A stretch of 64,000 bases of DNA from Caprimulgus europaeus (lineage: Eukaryota; Chordata; Aves; Caprimulgiformes; Caprimulgidae). The stretch spans positions 4,882,001 through 4,946,000 of the forward strand of contig OU015540.1 in assembly GCA_907165065.1 (NCBI GenBank), given 5' to 3'. The first letter of the stretch is position 1; each line of letters begins with the position of its first letter. This document shows, piece after piece, positions 28,901 through 42,622 of this stretch. Made by a program: the position numbers and the translations under genes. The notes under the pieces were generated by a model. It saw only the letters and a program-made list of their open reading frames with translations. It searched no databases and was not told where the DNA came from.

Positions 28901-31900
28901 TAACAGTTTCATCTAATTTTGTGACTTGAATAAAACAAATGTTTTCATTTTGAAACCTGTGATATTTTAAATATTAACTAATAAAACTTTTTTTTGCCAC
29001 AAACTACTAATTCAAAACTCAATTTTGCAATACTACACTCAAATAAATAAAAGGCTTTTCAAAGAGAGAGGGAGGAAACTCTCTCTAATTACACCTTTTG
29101 AACCATGCCTAAGCTTCTGGTTTTGGCTTTTGTTGGCTTTTCCCTAGACTGCCTGCACACTTAACTTTTTTTTTTTTTTTAAAGCAGAAGCAAAGTTTGA
29201 TGAAACTCAAGGGCAATATGCAGCATTCAGATTCATTATTTAGGGACAAATCAGAATGCTACGTAGGTAACTGAGACGTTTGTGTCCTCAAAGAACACTA
29301 CCACAACCTATTCACCCAAGGAATGCCTCAGTAACATTCACTTCCTCGTCCAGTACCTCCAGTACTCAGCACAAAACTACAGAAGCAAGTATAGGACCAG
29401 GAGCCAGTGAAACCAAAGCACTATTAGAACTGACATTTGCACTTACTCCACTGGTATTTTCTGATGTGTCTAGCTTCTCCAAAAGATGTTTTCATTGGTT
29501 TGTTTTTTTTCCCCCGAGCAGCTGTATTTTTAAGAGGTCAACTGTTGCTCAGAAACAGCCTTGCTTTTATCATTAACATTTCAGAAGACAGGTTGAAGTA
29601 GGAAAATTTTCTCCCCAAAAGTGTTTCTCTCTGTATAATGTCAAAACTCTAGAAATTTAGCACAAGATGATATTTGCACACAATAGTAAGGTTTAACTCA
29701 CTTACCAAATTGAAACCTCATTAATTGGGAAACTATATGTATTTCTGTACTTTTTTATCCCTCACTGAAAGTTAAGGGCAGGGGGAAGGAGAGAAAAATC
29801 CTAAACTACTCCAACAGCCACAAAGTGATTTGTGTATTTGCAGCACTGGAACACAAAAACCATGGTGTAAGTCTGAAATGAAAAAAACTTACATAAATTA
29901 AGAATACTACCTGGTGTTATTCCATCTGACTTTTTATTTTACTGTATACCAAGGCAGTGAAAGAAAAGCTCAAGTGTAAGCAAGTTGACACAATTTGATC
30001 TTAAAAAGGCAATTTCACAGCCAACAGGTCTACTAGATATAAAGAGAAAAACTGATTGAAAACAGAGGAATAGTGAAGGCTGGCTACTGGTTACTACTAC
30101 CATGAGTTAAATCAAATTCAGAGTATGCTATCATAACATGCTGACAAGCAGTCTGCAGAAATAATTTGTGCAATAAAAAATGAGTGGGTAGGCCAAAAAT
30201 AATGTCAACTTGGCTGTTTAACTAAACAAATAAAAACAGTCAAACAGCAATGCCCAAAATAAGAAAAGCTTCACTGACTGCTGAAGATATTTAAGACTAT
30301 AAGGCTATCTGAAAATAAAATAATGTTCTATAATGTCTGAGATTACATGGTTGTTCCTGTATATTCAAGAAAGAATATAATCACATCGAAAATGCAAACA
30401 TTTTCACTTGAAATATTTGCTAGCAGAAGAAATCTATTAGTATTTATAATGTGTCTTACATTAAATATAAACACACAGTTACAACTAACATAACCAACTA
30501 AAATTGGAAATGAGCTGATAGAACTCTTAGGATTCATGTTCTACTAAAGTAAATAAAAAATATGAAAATTGGAAAGGTACAGTAATTGCTGTGGTTACAG
30601 TGTAAAAAACAATCACTTGTATTTACCTCAATATAAGATAAATGTCCTGTTTTCTGAACCAGAAACAGAACCACAGTGGTTTGCTCCTCACCTACTCCTT
30701 AATAATTTTATCTAGACATATCAGAAGCCATGGGAAAAAGTACCTGGAAAGGGCACCGAAATGTGCATTTATGAAACAGTCATTCATTACAGAGTGATTC
30801 TTCTACAGAATAAACAAAGTATAATTGTTTTTAAACATTCTATGTACAAAGGTTGCTTTTCCTTGAGTAAGGCAGGGAACTCGGACTCAGCAGAACACTC
30901 GGTGCACTGCAGCTAGCTTACCTCCAACTAAATGAGCGCATGTTAAAAACCGGGAGGGAGCAGTATCTATTTATTTTTCAGCTGCTGTATACAAACCCCT
31001 CTTCTGAACCACTAAACTTTGCATCAATCTGTCTGAATTATTTTCCTCTCTTATTTTATTTCACAAATAAAGACAAACAATAACTGCCTATTTTGTCTGC
31101 AGTATCTCAGACTCCTCTTTCTCAACAAAAAATTAATTTTCCCTTCTACACCTGTTAGTCAAGCCTCTTCTCTAAATAGAAGTCCACCTAAAAATCCAGA
31201 TAGGAAGAAACCGCTTTCTTATTTTCAAAACTAGAAAAAACAGTAACATTAATCTGAATGGCCATAGAACAGTATCTGAATTCTTTTTTAAAGGTCAATG
31301 AATTTCAAAGAATTAAAGTTTTGTTTTTAAATTACTACCTTACAAAGAAAACTAAACCCTGACACTCAGAGGTAACTTCCACAAGTCTTAAAATTCTTCT
31401 CCCAAGATCATGAGTTTTTAGGTCTATTTCCTAAAGTAGTTATTTTTAGGCAAAAGGCTTCAAACTTCGTCTTGATAAAGTATATAAAGCAAATTCATGC
31501 AATCATCAGAATATAAATCTACTTACAGCCCATGGACAAATCAATTTTGCAACAAGTTACTAACCACTGCTCTTATATATATTATCAGCATCTTCATGAT
31601 GCTGCAATTGATACATACTTGACCTGAGGCAAATTTGATTTTCCATGCTTCATTATCTACACAACCACATGTTAAACACCAGCTAATGAACAGCATTGTA
31701 TCTCTAAACACAGGTATTTTCAAAACAACAAAGTTTGAAAAGTTACATTTTAAAACCCAATATTTTTCAGTAATCAGATCAAAACTGCTATTTTGTTCTT
31801 CTTTTCAAATGGACAGTTGGGAGAGGGTGGAGGGGAAGATTGACAGAGATTTCTCTATCCCTTAGGGGTTAACATTTGTATAGCTGTCTCTCTTTGTTGG

Positions 31901-34900
31901 CACAACCCAATCTGAAAAGAAAGAACCATCTGCCCAGCTGTCTGGAATCCAGCCCTGTCTGATAATTCCCATGTTGAAAAATAAACATTTCACAAAACAC
32001 ATGCACGAAGGATTTACTTCTCTCACAGCCAACAACCAGGCGATCGGGTATCACCTTTGGAAGCCATACAAAACACTGAAACTTTAATTTTGGTTTGAAG
32101 CTCTGATTTTTTTCTTTACTTTTCCATTGCACACTAATTTTTTTTCAGGAGTTGCAAGTTTTCAATTTGACTCATGAAAAAGAACAACACATTAAAAAGA
32201 CTGGACTAATGCAGTTGTTCCTGTTTGCTTGATTACTACCAGCACTGCTATGAATGCTCCCAAGGAACAAGTGATACATGTATGATAATTTAATAACAAT
32301 TCTGGTGTATAAAAATTAATTCAATAAAAAGCTTATAAAGCGGTAGCAAGAACATGTTACGGAGTGATCATCAGAAAACTCTATTCTTGGGTAAATAATT
32401 TAAAACAATTGGTGTAATTAGGCTTTTTTTTTTTTTTTCAAACCTTAGAATTACTGTTCTGACCATTTGAAGAGGGGGTAGAGGATACTAAATTACATAC
32501 ATGTTCCTAAACTTCTTTAAATAAATTGCCTTATTTTTATTACTTTTTAATCTTTGTATTTCAGATTGGGTTTTAGGGTTTTTTGAGGGAGAGGTTGGGG
32601 AAATTTTATTTCTTATGTAGCAGAGAATATTTGAACATAGTGGATCCAATCAACACCCTTGTCTTCTGAAGATCTCAAACATTAGTTGTGCAAAGTCTAG
32701 CTATTCTCAGCTTTTACACTTAAATAAATTTCAGACTAAACTAAGCCTACTTTTGGGGCTTTATTTTTAAGTCTCAATGGCAAGCAATGTTTTCCAGATT
32801 ACAGGAAAAAAAAAAATCCAGACAGACATCTTAGCGCTCAGACTAACTCTGTCACACAGGCCTGTACTTCAGGCAGTGTTTTCTCTTGTTTCAATTATCA
32901 TTAAACACAGTACTAATAGCTTCCCAAATTATACCTTATGACTGCAAAGGTCATGAAACCAAGAAAAGGGCTTGCAACTGTGTTGCAACTCTATATTAGT
33001 GTTTTAGGATCTCGTGTATTCTCTGGTAAATTAAGTTTAGAATTAAAGAATACTTAAAATTAATCTGTTTAAGTATCAGAAATCAAAACTTCCATAAATG
33101 GGCTATTATATTTGCATACCAGTTCGGAAAACTGCAGATAATCTCGTTAAAAGGCTATTGTTAAACGTTTTTCCTTTTCTACTTGTTAGAGTGAGTCAGA
33201 CATGTCTTTTCCTACCAATATTTAAATATCGGATTGGACACGTTACACATTCTTAGATTTGTGCATTCAGAAGCTGTGTCATCACACAGTGCCAGTCAGA
33301 GGGAACCAAGATACTTATTAAATCACAACAAATTTATTTTCTTTCAAAGTGGACGTTTGTTCAAATCAAAGAGAGCACATCGCAGCCCATACAGCGGGGC
33401 AACTCTCCTCGCCTATACAGTGAGCAAGTCTCCTCACCTGTTTGTTTCTCACAGGGAGAAGTAACTGTTGAGATGATCAGATATATCTGTGAGGCAATTA
33501 CCTTTATTTTTAAGAGAGGTACCAAATACCTTTCCTTGAGCAGACCAGACAGAAATTACAAGCAGCAATCTCCTTACATAGCACCTCCATCTCTCTAATG
33601 GAAATTAGCTTCTTTTTCCAAACAACTCCCCGACAGCGATATAGCCATACTGCTTCTATGACTATTTCCCTCCTGTATCCCTGATTTCTGTTTTCTTTTA
33701 CACACACAACTGCAATGAGTCAAGAACTTTTGCACATCAACCTCCTCATAGAAACGGGCTAAGGAAAGAGATTACTGCTTACTGCTGGGAAAGGCTCAGC
33801 TCCTGTCCAGCACTGCCAAACCACTGTGTTTTCAATATCCCCATCAGCGCCATGAGATAACTGAGAACAACTAATATCATATAAACATATGTATAACCAT
33901 TTCTGTGATCTAATAACACAATTAAGCTGTTGTCCCATTCTTCTTCAGGACTGTCTTGAAATTGGAAAGTTGCAAACTCCACACAGTTTGAGAGGGTACT
34001 TACTGTTAGCACAAACTTTACATGCAGTATGAAAAATATCCCTCAATTACGAACCAAATCTATTTCCTTACCTTTCCCTCCCCTTTTAATTATAAACTAT
34101 TATACTATTCTAGATTATTTATTCTCATCTTCACCTCTGCATCCTTCCTACTGCAACACACTTTTATCTGCTCCTCTCCATCTTCAAGCAGCAAGTGCAA
34201 ATTTTAGTACCAAAAAATGTAATTTTCCTGCTCCAACACTGTAAGTGCTCTGTCCTCTGATTTCTCAGTCCTACAGCAGCAATACACTCAGATTTGTATG
34301 CATGAAAAATTCAAGATACAACCTTACCACACCATATGAAAATGGAGGCCACTCTCCTCTCTTTGACATGATAATTAAATATGAGAAATGTAACTGCACT
34401 GCTCCCAAGTGCAACACTATTATATATCATCATATATCCAAGATTAATTCTTCACTTGAGTGAATATCAGGCTAAATTCAGATAAAATATAGTAAATTAG
34501 CTTTTGCACTTCATTAATACTGTCAGTTTCACTCTCAATGTTGAGTACATAAAAGACAGGAAGGTTATGAGTTTAAAAAAACAAAACTCCCAAACTCCCA
34601 CCACACAACAAAAAAAACCCTCACTAGATGACAAAACAAACAAAACAAAGAGTATTGGATTTAAAATACATACTTCTCAGACAAAAAAAGTGTATGACAT
34701 TGAATTACTAAATCCGAGTTCTTCACTAAATAATGCTTTGCTACTTGTACATCTCCAAATTCAAAAGCAAAGTATTTTACAGCCTCTTAATTGTTTTAGC
34801 AATCTTTCTTAAATTTCAAGAAAAAAAAAAATCATTAGGTAGATTCATGGCAAATTATTCAGTGATCTCATACCAATATAATACTCAAAGAAGATGTGAT

Positions 34901-36280
34901 TAAATTTTTCCTTGAGGATCTCAAGAAAAATTTGCCCCTACCAAAATAGAGGCAAACTGAACTATTTTATATAAAACAGGACAAGTCTTGTAGAGGAGGG
35001 TCCTGCCAGCAGGCTGAATTACTCAACCTTCTCATCCACAAAAGCTATGTGACTAACCTATTACTATTGTTAACAAAACAAACCAACCACACAACTCCAG
35101 TAGCTGCAATGCTAAAGTCTATCACCTCCTAAAAGTACCTAGAGTCGAGTGCTTCAGATTCTGTTTACCAGAAAGCAAAAAACCTCACATTTTTTATGGG
35201 CATAGATCAAAAAGAAAAGGCGGGGAGGGAGGCAGCAGGGAAGAGCTGAGATTTCTATACAACCAATTTATTTAACGTCAAAAAAAAGATAAATTTCAGT
35301 ACAAGGCAGGAGGCAGGTAATCAGATTGGATACTTGGTAAATATTTAAGAAACACAGGATATTTAAACAGACACACTTTGGATTAATGTATAGTTTCTTG
35401 TGGTTGGTTCTTCAAAACTTACAGATTTGATGTCCATCTATTACTAAATCTTTCCTAAACTAATTGACCTGAATAGCTCATTTTGACACCACTAGGCAGG
35501 TCAATAAACTGCAATGTATATTCTTCATTGCTTTTTCCAGGCTGTAAGAGATCTATGAAAGGTAACACAAAAGACAAGTTCCAATAAACCCCTGAAAGTT
35601 GCAAACTCCTTCATCTTTCTTCAATGATTAGGCAAATGGGAATGAAAAACATCATTTAACTGTGCAAGACTTTTCCAGTCATCAAGATTAATTCTTAAAT
35701 TGAAATAAACTAAAAAGACAAGTTATAATTTAAGAACAAAAATAGTAATAATAATAAAATCACCTGAGCTGTTTGCTTATAGGGTAGGATCCTGTAGAAG
35801 TTACCGGGAATTCAGCTGTATATTGGATGTAGTAGAGGATCTTGCATGAAATATTGCCTTCCTTTAAGTATAAAGAGCATTTTCTGGGATCATTTTCTCT
35901 CAATAAGTTAATTGTATAGCCAGTAAGTTATTAGTTATCCAAAAAAAGCTTTCTGTAATTCTTAGCTCATCAAATTCCTCAACAGGTTAAACATCTCTCC
36001 TCACAAATCAAACACAAGCTTTATTGACAAAAATCAAATGGATTATGACCATCAGGCACCATTTGTTGGATTAGTCTATTCTGCTCTTGGGCTGAAGAGA
36101 GAAGAACCTTTCACAACTTGGAAAATAATTTTAAAAATTGTTGTAGATGTCTTTCAAATTTTAAGCTTTTACTCATAAGCTACATAAAATCGTACATCTT
36201 CCTAACTTTCAACACACACAGGCTCATGCAACGTGTTGAAAGTGTTTCCACTGTGCACTGTGGAGTTATTATTGAAAACA
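26000..36280. other. AT-rich non-coding DNA, no gene seen
   Basis: A/T homopolymers (for example T15 near 29,166 and 32,425) and chance frames up to about 100 codons on either strand. No splice-bounded candidate stood out and no mobile element was recognised. Confidence 0.5.
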
Positions 36281-36355
36281 CTCCTCTCTAAGTGAGGGCT
36301 CTGCGGTGCTCGGTCGGACCAGGCCGCCCTGCGGTAACGCCCGACCGCCCTCAGC

Positions 36356-36389
36356 GCCCTCAGCTGCGTGCCGCCCTCAGCCGCGTGCC
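36356..36389 (+). repeat. 17-bp tandem duplication, GC-rich
   Basis: GCCCTCAGCTGCGTGCC (36,356-36,372) is followed directly by GCCCTCAGCCGCGTGCC (36,373-36,389), one mismatch apart. A partial copy of the CCCTCAGC unit lies just upstream. Confidence 0.85.
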
Positions 36390-36871
36390 GCCGAGGCCCT
36401 TCTGAGGGGCTGGCCGCCACCCCGGCGCGCGCGGCTCAGGCTCCCGCCCTGGCGCGGGGCCGCAGCTTCGCGCGCAGCCACCGCCCGCCTTGCGCTCTGG
36501 CGCCCTCTGCTGGCTCTCCCCAGGCGGTGAGGCGGCGCTGTCACCCCGCCCATGCCTCCCGCACCCCAGCCGTGCTCTGGGCCAGGGGCTGCGTGGGCCT
36601 CCCGCTGTGGGCACTCAGGTTACTGCCTCACAGCCTTCGACTTACACACCCTTCAGGTTTCCTTCCACTGTTTAAGCTCCAGCACTGGCTCTTACTTGTC
36701 TTCAGGCAATGTCAGAACTTCCCGACACCCTCAGACCTCTGGCTGACAAAGCCGGATCCCCCCTCAGACCTCCCACGAGTGGCAGATACTTTACATCGTT
36801 CTCTTCCAGAGCTCCAAACGTGTAGCCATGCTGATGTACAGCTTGCTAACTCTAGCAGAGTTGACAACTGA
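36368..36871 (+). other. 167-codon ORF spanning the CpG island, probably non-coding
   Basis: This is the second-longest open frame in the window. The first half is Ala/Arg/Pro-rich, as expected from CpG-island DNA. The second half continues into ordinary sequence with Ser/Leu/Pro composition. There is no start-codon optimum, domain or splice structure that I can defend. A chance ORF made long by low stop-codon density in GC-rich DNA is most likely. Confidence 0.15.
36500..36513 (-). promoter_or_regulatory. Near-consensus CTCF binding motif
   Basis: Minus strand reads CCAGCAGAGGGCGC, which fits every position of the degenerate CTCF core CCASYAGRGGGCRC. It sits in the centre of the isolated CpG island at 36,290-36,620. 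CTCF motif orientation matters for loop formation: this one is on the minus strand, while the weaker motif in the promoter island at 57,452 is on the plus strand. Confidence 0.55.
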
Positions 36872-38079
36872 AGCACAAAATAACTTCACAGTTTAAAACA
36901 AGTCACTGTGAAATGAGTCTATAAAATAGTAGTAAACGGAGAAAAAAAAACAACAAACCAACCAAACAAGCCCTACAAGTCAAATTAACAAAACAATGTA
37001 ATTTTGCTTGAGCCACATATAATATTTCATTAAACACTGATATCTCCTATGTTCTCTACACTTCAATATATGTATAGCTGGCCTGCAAGCACCCACTCTT
37101 GCAGAAGGCAATGCTTAATGCAACAACTACAAAGCAAGGAGAAGGAAGCTAGATTTCAGGCTCTGAGAACTGAAATTTTACATCTCAGTTTTACCTTAAA
37201 GAATAAATTGTTTTCTCCTCAGCTGAACAGCTCTAAGGTACACTGGGAGAGGATGCTGACTTGGGTCTGATACTTAGTAAATGAGTTCAGAACTAAAGGA
37301 TTCTGATTGGACATCCCTGAAAGATGACTGACCTAAGACATGAGAAAATACCAAGAACACATCAAACTGAAAAGAATCAATCTGAGAGGAGCATAAAACT
37401 TCACCACTATCTCTGACTGAAGGCTGTAAAAGTGCAAGTGCCTACAGAAAGCTATTTTCTTGGGGGGTTTTTTGTGGTTTTTTTTTTTTCTTTCAAATGG
37501 AGGTCCTAATTGCTAACTCTTCCCCAGCACTCTTCTGACTTTTCAAGTGGTTTCCCAAAACTTGGCTGACTAATCTGTTGAGGATACAGTTTGGACATTT
37601 GTTTACTTCACTAGCAAAGGATAGCTCAGTTCAGTTCTTTCAAATTGCAATGCGAAAAGCATAGGCTCATCAAAACCATGAAACAGAAAAGGATTATGTA
37701 TAGCAGGTGTCTGAAATACCATCTACTTTAGCAATCTGGAGTACTGGTAGCAGCAAAAGCAATTAGACTCTGAACTCAAGAAAATTCTGTCTTTACAGCT
37801 TGGATAGTTAAATAGTAAACAGATTGACAATGGAATCTCTGGAATCTCCCTTACTGAAGTGCTTAGAAAACAGATTAAATAAGTATCTGTCAGGAATTGT
37901 GTTGCTGTGATTGATACTGCCACAGCCCAGGAGAATATACTGTTGAACCTTTGAATCCCCTTCCCGCCCTCCTGCTTTTTTCTTCTCTTTGAGTCAGTGA
38001 ATTGCAGCATCTGCATCATTGTATTTTAGTTAATTTATCTTTTAAAAACACACTCAAAATTAAGCATATTTAATTCAGT

Positions 38080-38990
38080 CATGAAGCAGCAGATGATCAT
38101 AAAAAGCTCACAGCCTTATGGCGATGGTAGGGAAGAGTTAGAATGGAAGGGTGTGATTTCCACAAGGCAAGGTAGGCAAGATGGGCTGACAGGCAAGGGG
38201 CTCAGAAGCAGGTGTGAGGAGATGGAAAGGTGTACTGATGCCAGGAAACTGTGTCTGAGCCAGAGAGCTGTGCTTGCTGTTCCTGCTGCTGATGAAAAAA
38301 GGGCAAGAATAAAAGTATTGGCTGCCAATGCTAAGAAAGTCTCTTTATCACAGTGCGCATCCCAGAGCAGGATAACAAATGTGTAACAGTGCCAAGCAGC
38401 AGCCAGAGTTGATTGTTCCCAAAGGGAGAGCAAACCAGGAGCAGAGCGAAACCCCAGCACAGGTGGTTCCCTCTGCACCCAGGGTGCACTTGAACACACA
38501 GGCAGAGGTGCCAGTAAGGCAATCCATGTACCATAGTGACAGGCCCAGACAAGACAGGATGGAGATACCCAGGTAGACCAGCCACAGGCAAAAGAAACAG
38601 GGACAGAGGCAGCACTAGACACAAGCTATGAGACACATCTGAAGGGACTATTTAGGAAACAAGACACCTACCATACAGGCCTGAGGTCTATCCAGGAGGC
38701 AGGGCAGGAGGCAGGCATGCCTGTAACAGAGCTCAGGGACTAAACATCCAGCCCTGATTAAGCCCTGAGCTTAAATGGAGCTCCTGGGCCCAGGGGCAGA
38801 GGACCTCAGTGAGGCTGGTCAGGGAAATGTCCTCAAGGCCCTGCCAGGTAGCACACCTGATCTTCATGTACCTTGAGAGAGGCAAAGTTGGCAGGTGAAC
38901 CACAGCCACACCTTAACAGTCTATTACTCCAGATAGCTGCTAATTCTGATTAGCTGAAGCTTATATCTTACTAAGTGCAGATCACTTTGT
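38080..38990. other. GC-elevated segment of unknown origin
   Basis: About 0.9 kb with clearly higher G/C than its surroundings, low in CpG, and containing purine-rich CAGG/GGCAGG phrases. Overlapping frames exist on both strands (plus 38,081-38,386 and 38,379-38,576; minus 38,116-38,622), but none resembles a known protein and the plus frames are separated by stops. Its composition suggests an old transposable element or LTR fragment or an exonised segment; I could not match it to CR1. No target-site duplication was identified. Confidence 0.3.
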
Positions 38991-41781
38991 GTTAAGATAA
39001 AATGAGGCTAGAGATGTTAGTACAACGAAAGAAAAGACTGCCTCACTATGGAGCCAAAACATATGATAAACTTCAGTGAAGCTCCTGACAGTTTTTGCAT
39101 AAATAATATTAAAGCGATGGACCAAAAGTACAAGAAATCCTGCACGCTCAAAATCTCACAACAAATTCTACAGCAAACAAAGCCAAGCAAGACTAATAGG
39201 ATGTTTTCCATTTACTAAGAATAATTTACAGAAACTTTCCATTATGAAAGACCTCAAATGAGTGGGAGGGTTTTCTAGACAAATGATGATCCAACTTTAG
39301 TAAGATAAAGCATGCTTGATTTATCAATAACATCACTTCTCATGTAGTTGAAATGAAGCTTTTGCTGAAGTACCATACTGAATTTGGCTTATAAACAGAG
39401 TATTTATTTCATTAGATTTAATAAAACTGTATGGAACCATTGCTCAAGAATTTGGGGATGGAATAGAGCTAGGTGAAAATCATAATCAAACCAACCTTCC
39501 AAAACCAAGAATAGTGAATTAATTCTTGAAAATGTTCTTCATCATCAGTTTCTAGCAAAGAACCCTTTAACACCAAGGGCCAAGTCAAACTGCCTACAGT
39601 TGTCTTTCTCTGGCTTATCAAGTATCTCTCTTGTTGCTAAGATGGAGAAAATATTTGCAAGAATACTAAATTTAAAAAAAAAGAAAAAAAAAAAAGACAA
39701 ATCTCCTTCCACCTAAACAGCAGCATGGTGGCAACACTAACTTTTTTTCCTCCTGGAACTTTTTAGTTAGTTTAGTTCAAGTTTTTTTTCATTGGCTCTA
39801 TATGAGTAAAAACCTACAAAATTTGAATTTATCATTTAATTTTGCTTCATTTCTTAAGACAATATTTTGCTTACATATGGCTAAGCCTTAATTAATAGAC
39901 TAAGGAGCAATTTCAATCAATCTTTTAAACTTGTTTTGTTATTTATTTTTCTTTCTTGACACTACTCCAACCCTCTAAGAAACAATAATCTTGATTACTT
40001 CTAAGTTAAATATCTTTTTTATATTAAAAACTGTTTAAAATATAAACATATGTTTAACTGAGCTTTGCTCTTTTATTCACAAGTATTTATCTGCAGTTTT
40101 TCCATCAGATCAAACTGGCCCAAAAGAAGTGCTGTCTGAAAAGGAACAAACATAGAATTAACAGAATCTACAAGTCCTCTTCAAACAGCTGTTTACTTAT
40201 AATACAGACAAATACTGTGGCTACTTCTCAGAAGTCTTACAAGTATCATGACACTGAACATACTAATTTTCCCTGCCAATTGTACATTTTTATGTAACAG
40301 TAACTAGGTTGATGTCAAAGAACTGAAAAAAAAAAAATCATATACCATATGTCATACCAGAAGCAGCTTACAAAGATTACCATATTTATAAGACAAAAAA
40401 TGCATTTTAAATAATGCAAATATGAAAAAAAAAAATTAAAACCTTTTTTTTTTCCAAATCAACTTAAAGTATGCTTTTCTACTTTACTTTACAAGATCAA
40501 AGAAATTAATTCTATCCTGTAGGAAAGATCTTAGAGAGAATAACATCTGATATCTGCAAAATGTCAACAATCAATTATTTATCCTTTCAAACTGTAAGGC
40601 TAGGGTCTAAACAATAATCTGTTTAGTCCAAGAAAAGACAGAAAAGTCAGTCAGTTTGGTAATGGTCACAATGGCCCAAAACTTTCCAAGCTGAAAACCA
40701 TGTAGGACAAGAACTGAGTATATAACTCTGAGTTTGTAACTAAAAGCCAGTATTTTTGACAGGAGCCTACTTTTGTACATTTCTAATTGGGTATCTCAAT
40801 TCATTTAGACAAAATTTTTAAACTTTTTAAAACTCAATTTAAAAAAAAAATCTGAGAAGTAATGCTAATTGAAGATGAACAATTAAAAGCATGTGTTTTC
40901 ATCAGAATACTAATATGCACATTTAAATGTTATTAAAACCAAAACTAATGGATAATTAGCAAGCTATACTTACCTTTATTATGGTCATTAACTCTCAAAG
41001 CAGCAATATTGTCTACCTCCCAGACACATGGTTCTCTACAAAGGTGATGCACTTCAATGTATTCCACATGTATTTTGTTATATTGTCTTTGGTGATAATA
41101 TATAATTTAGCTAACCTAATTTAACATCCATATCAAAACAGCTTGCCAGAGGAAACTGTATGCTAGTTACATATATATTTTGCCTAGTAGGAACACAATT
41201 TGTTATACAAAAAATAGTTACAATTTCCTGACAAAGTCTTCAAAAATATGAGAACTGATTGAAAATAACTTTGGATTAATAATTAAAAGTATGAAAAAAA
41301 TATTATAAAACTCCTTTTGATGGTAAGGCTGATTTTTCTCAGTAGTGTGGCATTCATTTTAAGAATCCAAAGCTGCAAGAAGCAGATTTTTCTATTGTTA
41401 ACATTGCCATATGAACTAGTCAATGTAATAAAGACTCCAGTAAACTCTGATCAAACCATCTTCAAAGGGTTGGTTCTTCTGTCTTCACAATTTTCTTCAG
41501 TTAGACTGAGAGTAATCTTGTCTTCATACACACTTTATGATGCACTACTAATAATCTGTAATAGAATTAATAGGATAGTTTCCAGGAAGTAAGAACTACA
41601 GCTACAAGAATATTTTTGTTGCACAAATCTTCCAACCCACTATTCATAGCTAAGTATTTTAATTTTCCGAAATAGCTGTTAAGTAATACAGAAATATGCT
41701 TACTAAAATCTGTTTTTCTTCCTTTAAATTATGTCATATTGTCAAATCGATACAAAAAGTTAATGAATTAATGAATATTTG

Positions 41782-41830
41782 CAATATCAATGAAATATTG
41801 ATATTGTGCAAGTGCTTCATCAGCACTTGC
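41782..41830. repeat. Two adjacent perfect hairpins
   Basis: Hairpin 1: CAATATCAAT (41,782-41,791), loop GAAAT, ATTGATATTG (41,797-41,806), a perfect 10-bp stem. One base later, hairpin 2: GCAAGTGCT (41,808-41,816), loop TCATC, AGCACTTGC (41,822-41,830), a perfect 9-bp stem. Both loops are 5 nt. The arms are unrelated in sequence, so this is not a duplicated palindrome. Confidence 0.9.
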
Positions 41831-42568
41831 TCAGATTATTTTATCTTGAAAGAGTTTGAATAAGTTAATCCTCCAGAACTTAATAAACAATTCTGTGGAT
41901 GATGCATGAAGAGAAATAGGATCCAAGATGGTCAAACAGCCATCAAGACACTAAAGATAAATGACGAAGGATTCATCTGCCACCCTAATCACAGTTACCA
42001 AATAAAACTCTTCCACCTATCACCAGATTTATAAACACAGATCAGAGGGCACCCAGGAGACGATAGTTGTTAAGTAAATACCCTGTATGAAAAAGTGATG
42101 GGACGTGACATACCCAAGTGTCACAACACTAATCCTAGCTTGACACACAGACACTTGTGGCTTATGTGCAAGCCCAAAGGATCAATGTCCACTTTGATAA
42201 ACAGGTTAGAATAACTGGAACCTGAGACACCAAAAGGTGAGAGACACAAAACTGCACAGGCTTCAGGGTTACAGCCGAGCTCTGTCCCTCCAGACCCCCC
42301 AGGAACTGTTCCTCTAAGAAAACCCTCTGCAAGAGCCAGCAGCTTTTAGCTGGTTTTCCTACCGAACTTTTTTTCCCCTGTAACTTACAGTGTCTGAGAT
42401 ATGTATTCCATTCTCTGCCCAGATGGACAGCATCACGAATTTACAGATAAGAACTCAAGAAAGACCCTTCATCTTCCAGTGTGGAAAAAGCCCTTTATGC
42501 GGTATCTCTGTTGACTTCCACACAGGACATGCTTTCTGCTAACAAAAGTCCCTGCACTAGCTACAATA

Positions 42569-42622
42569 GAAAAAAAAAACACAAAAAAAAAAAAAACAAA
42601 CAACAAAAGCAACAAAAAAATA
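42569..42622 (+). repeat. A-rich low-complexity tract
   Basis: A10, A14 and shorter A runs split by single C bases, then CAAACAACAAAAGC-type sequence. Confidence 0.85.

Larger units (their letters stand above)
36290..36620. promoter_or_regulatory. Isolated internal CpG island
   Basis: Seen: about 330 bp of very CpG-rich DNA (many GCG, CCG and CGCGCG steps) with sharp edges against AT-rich flanks, about 20 kb from the main promoter island. It includes a 17-bp tandem repeat and a near-consensus CTCF core. Long open frames exist on both strands because of composition; the longest (36,368-36,871, plus) has no recognisable domain. Inference: an orphan island inside the minus-strand gene's intron, acting as an alternative promoter, an enhancer or an insulator. 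A GC-rich insertion is the alternative. Confidence 0.65.

Noticed and set aside
38116-38622. Minus-strand 168-codon hydrophobic, Trp/Cys-rich ORF
   Set aside because: It is the complement of GC-elevated sequence of unclear origin. It has no recognisable family and overlapping open frames exist on the other strand, which points to composition rather than coding.
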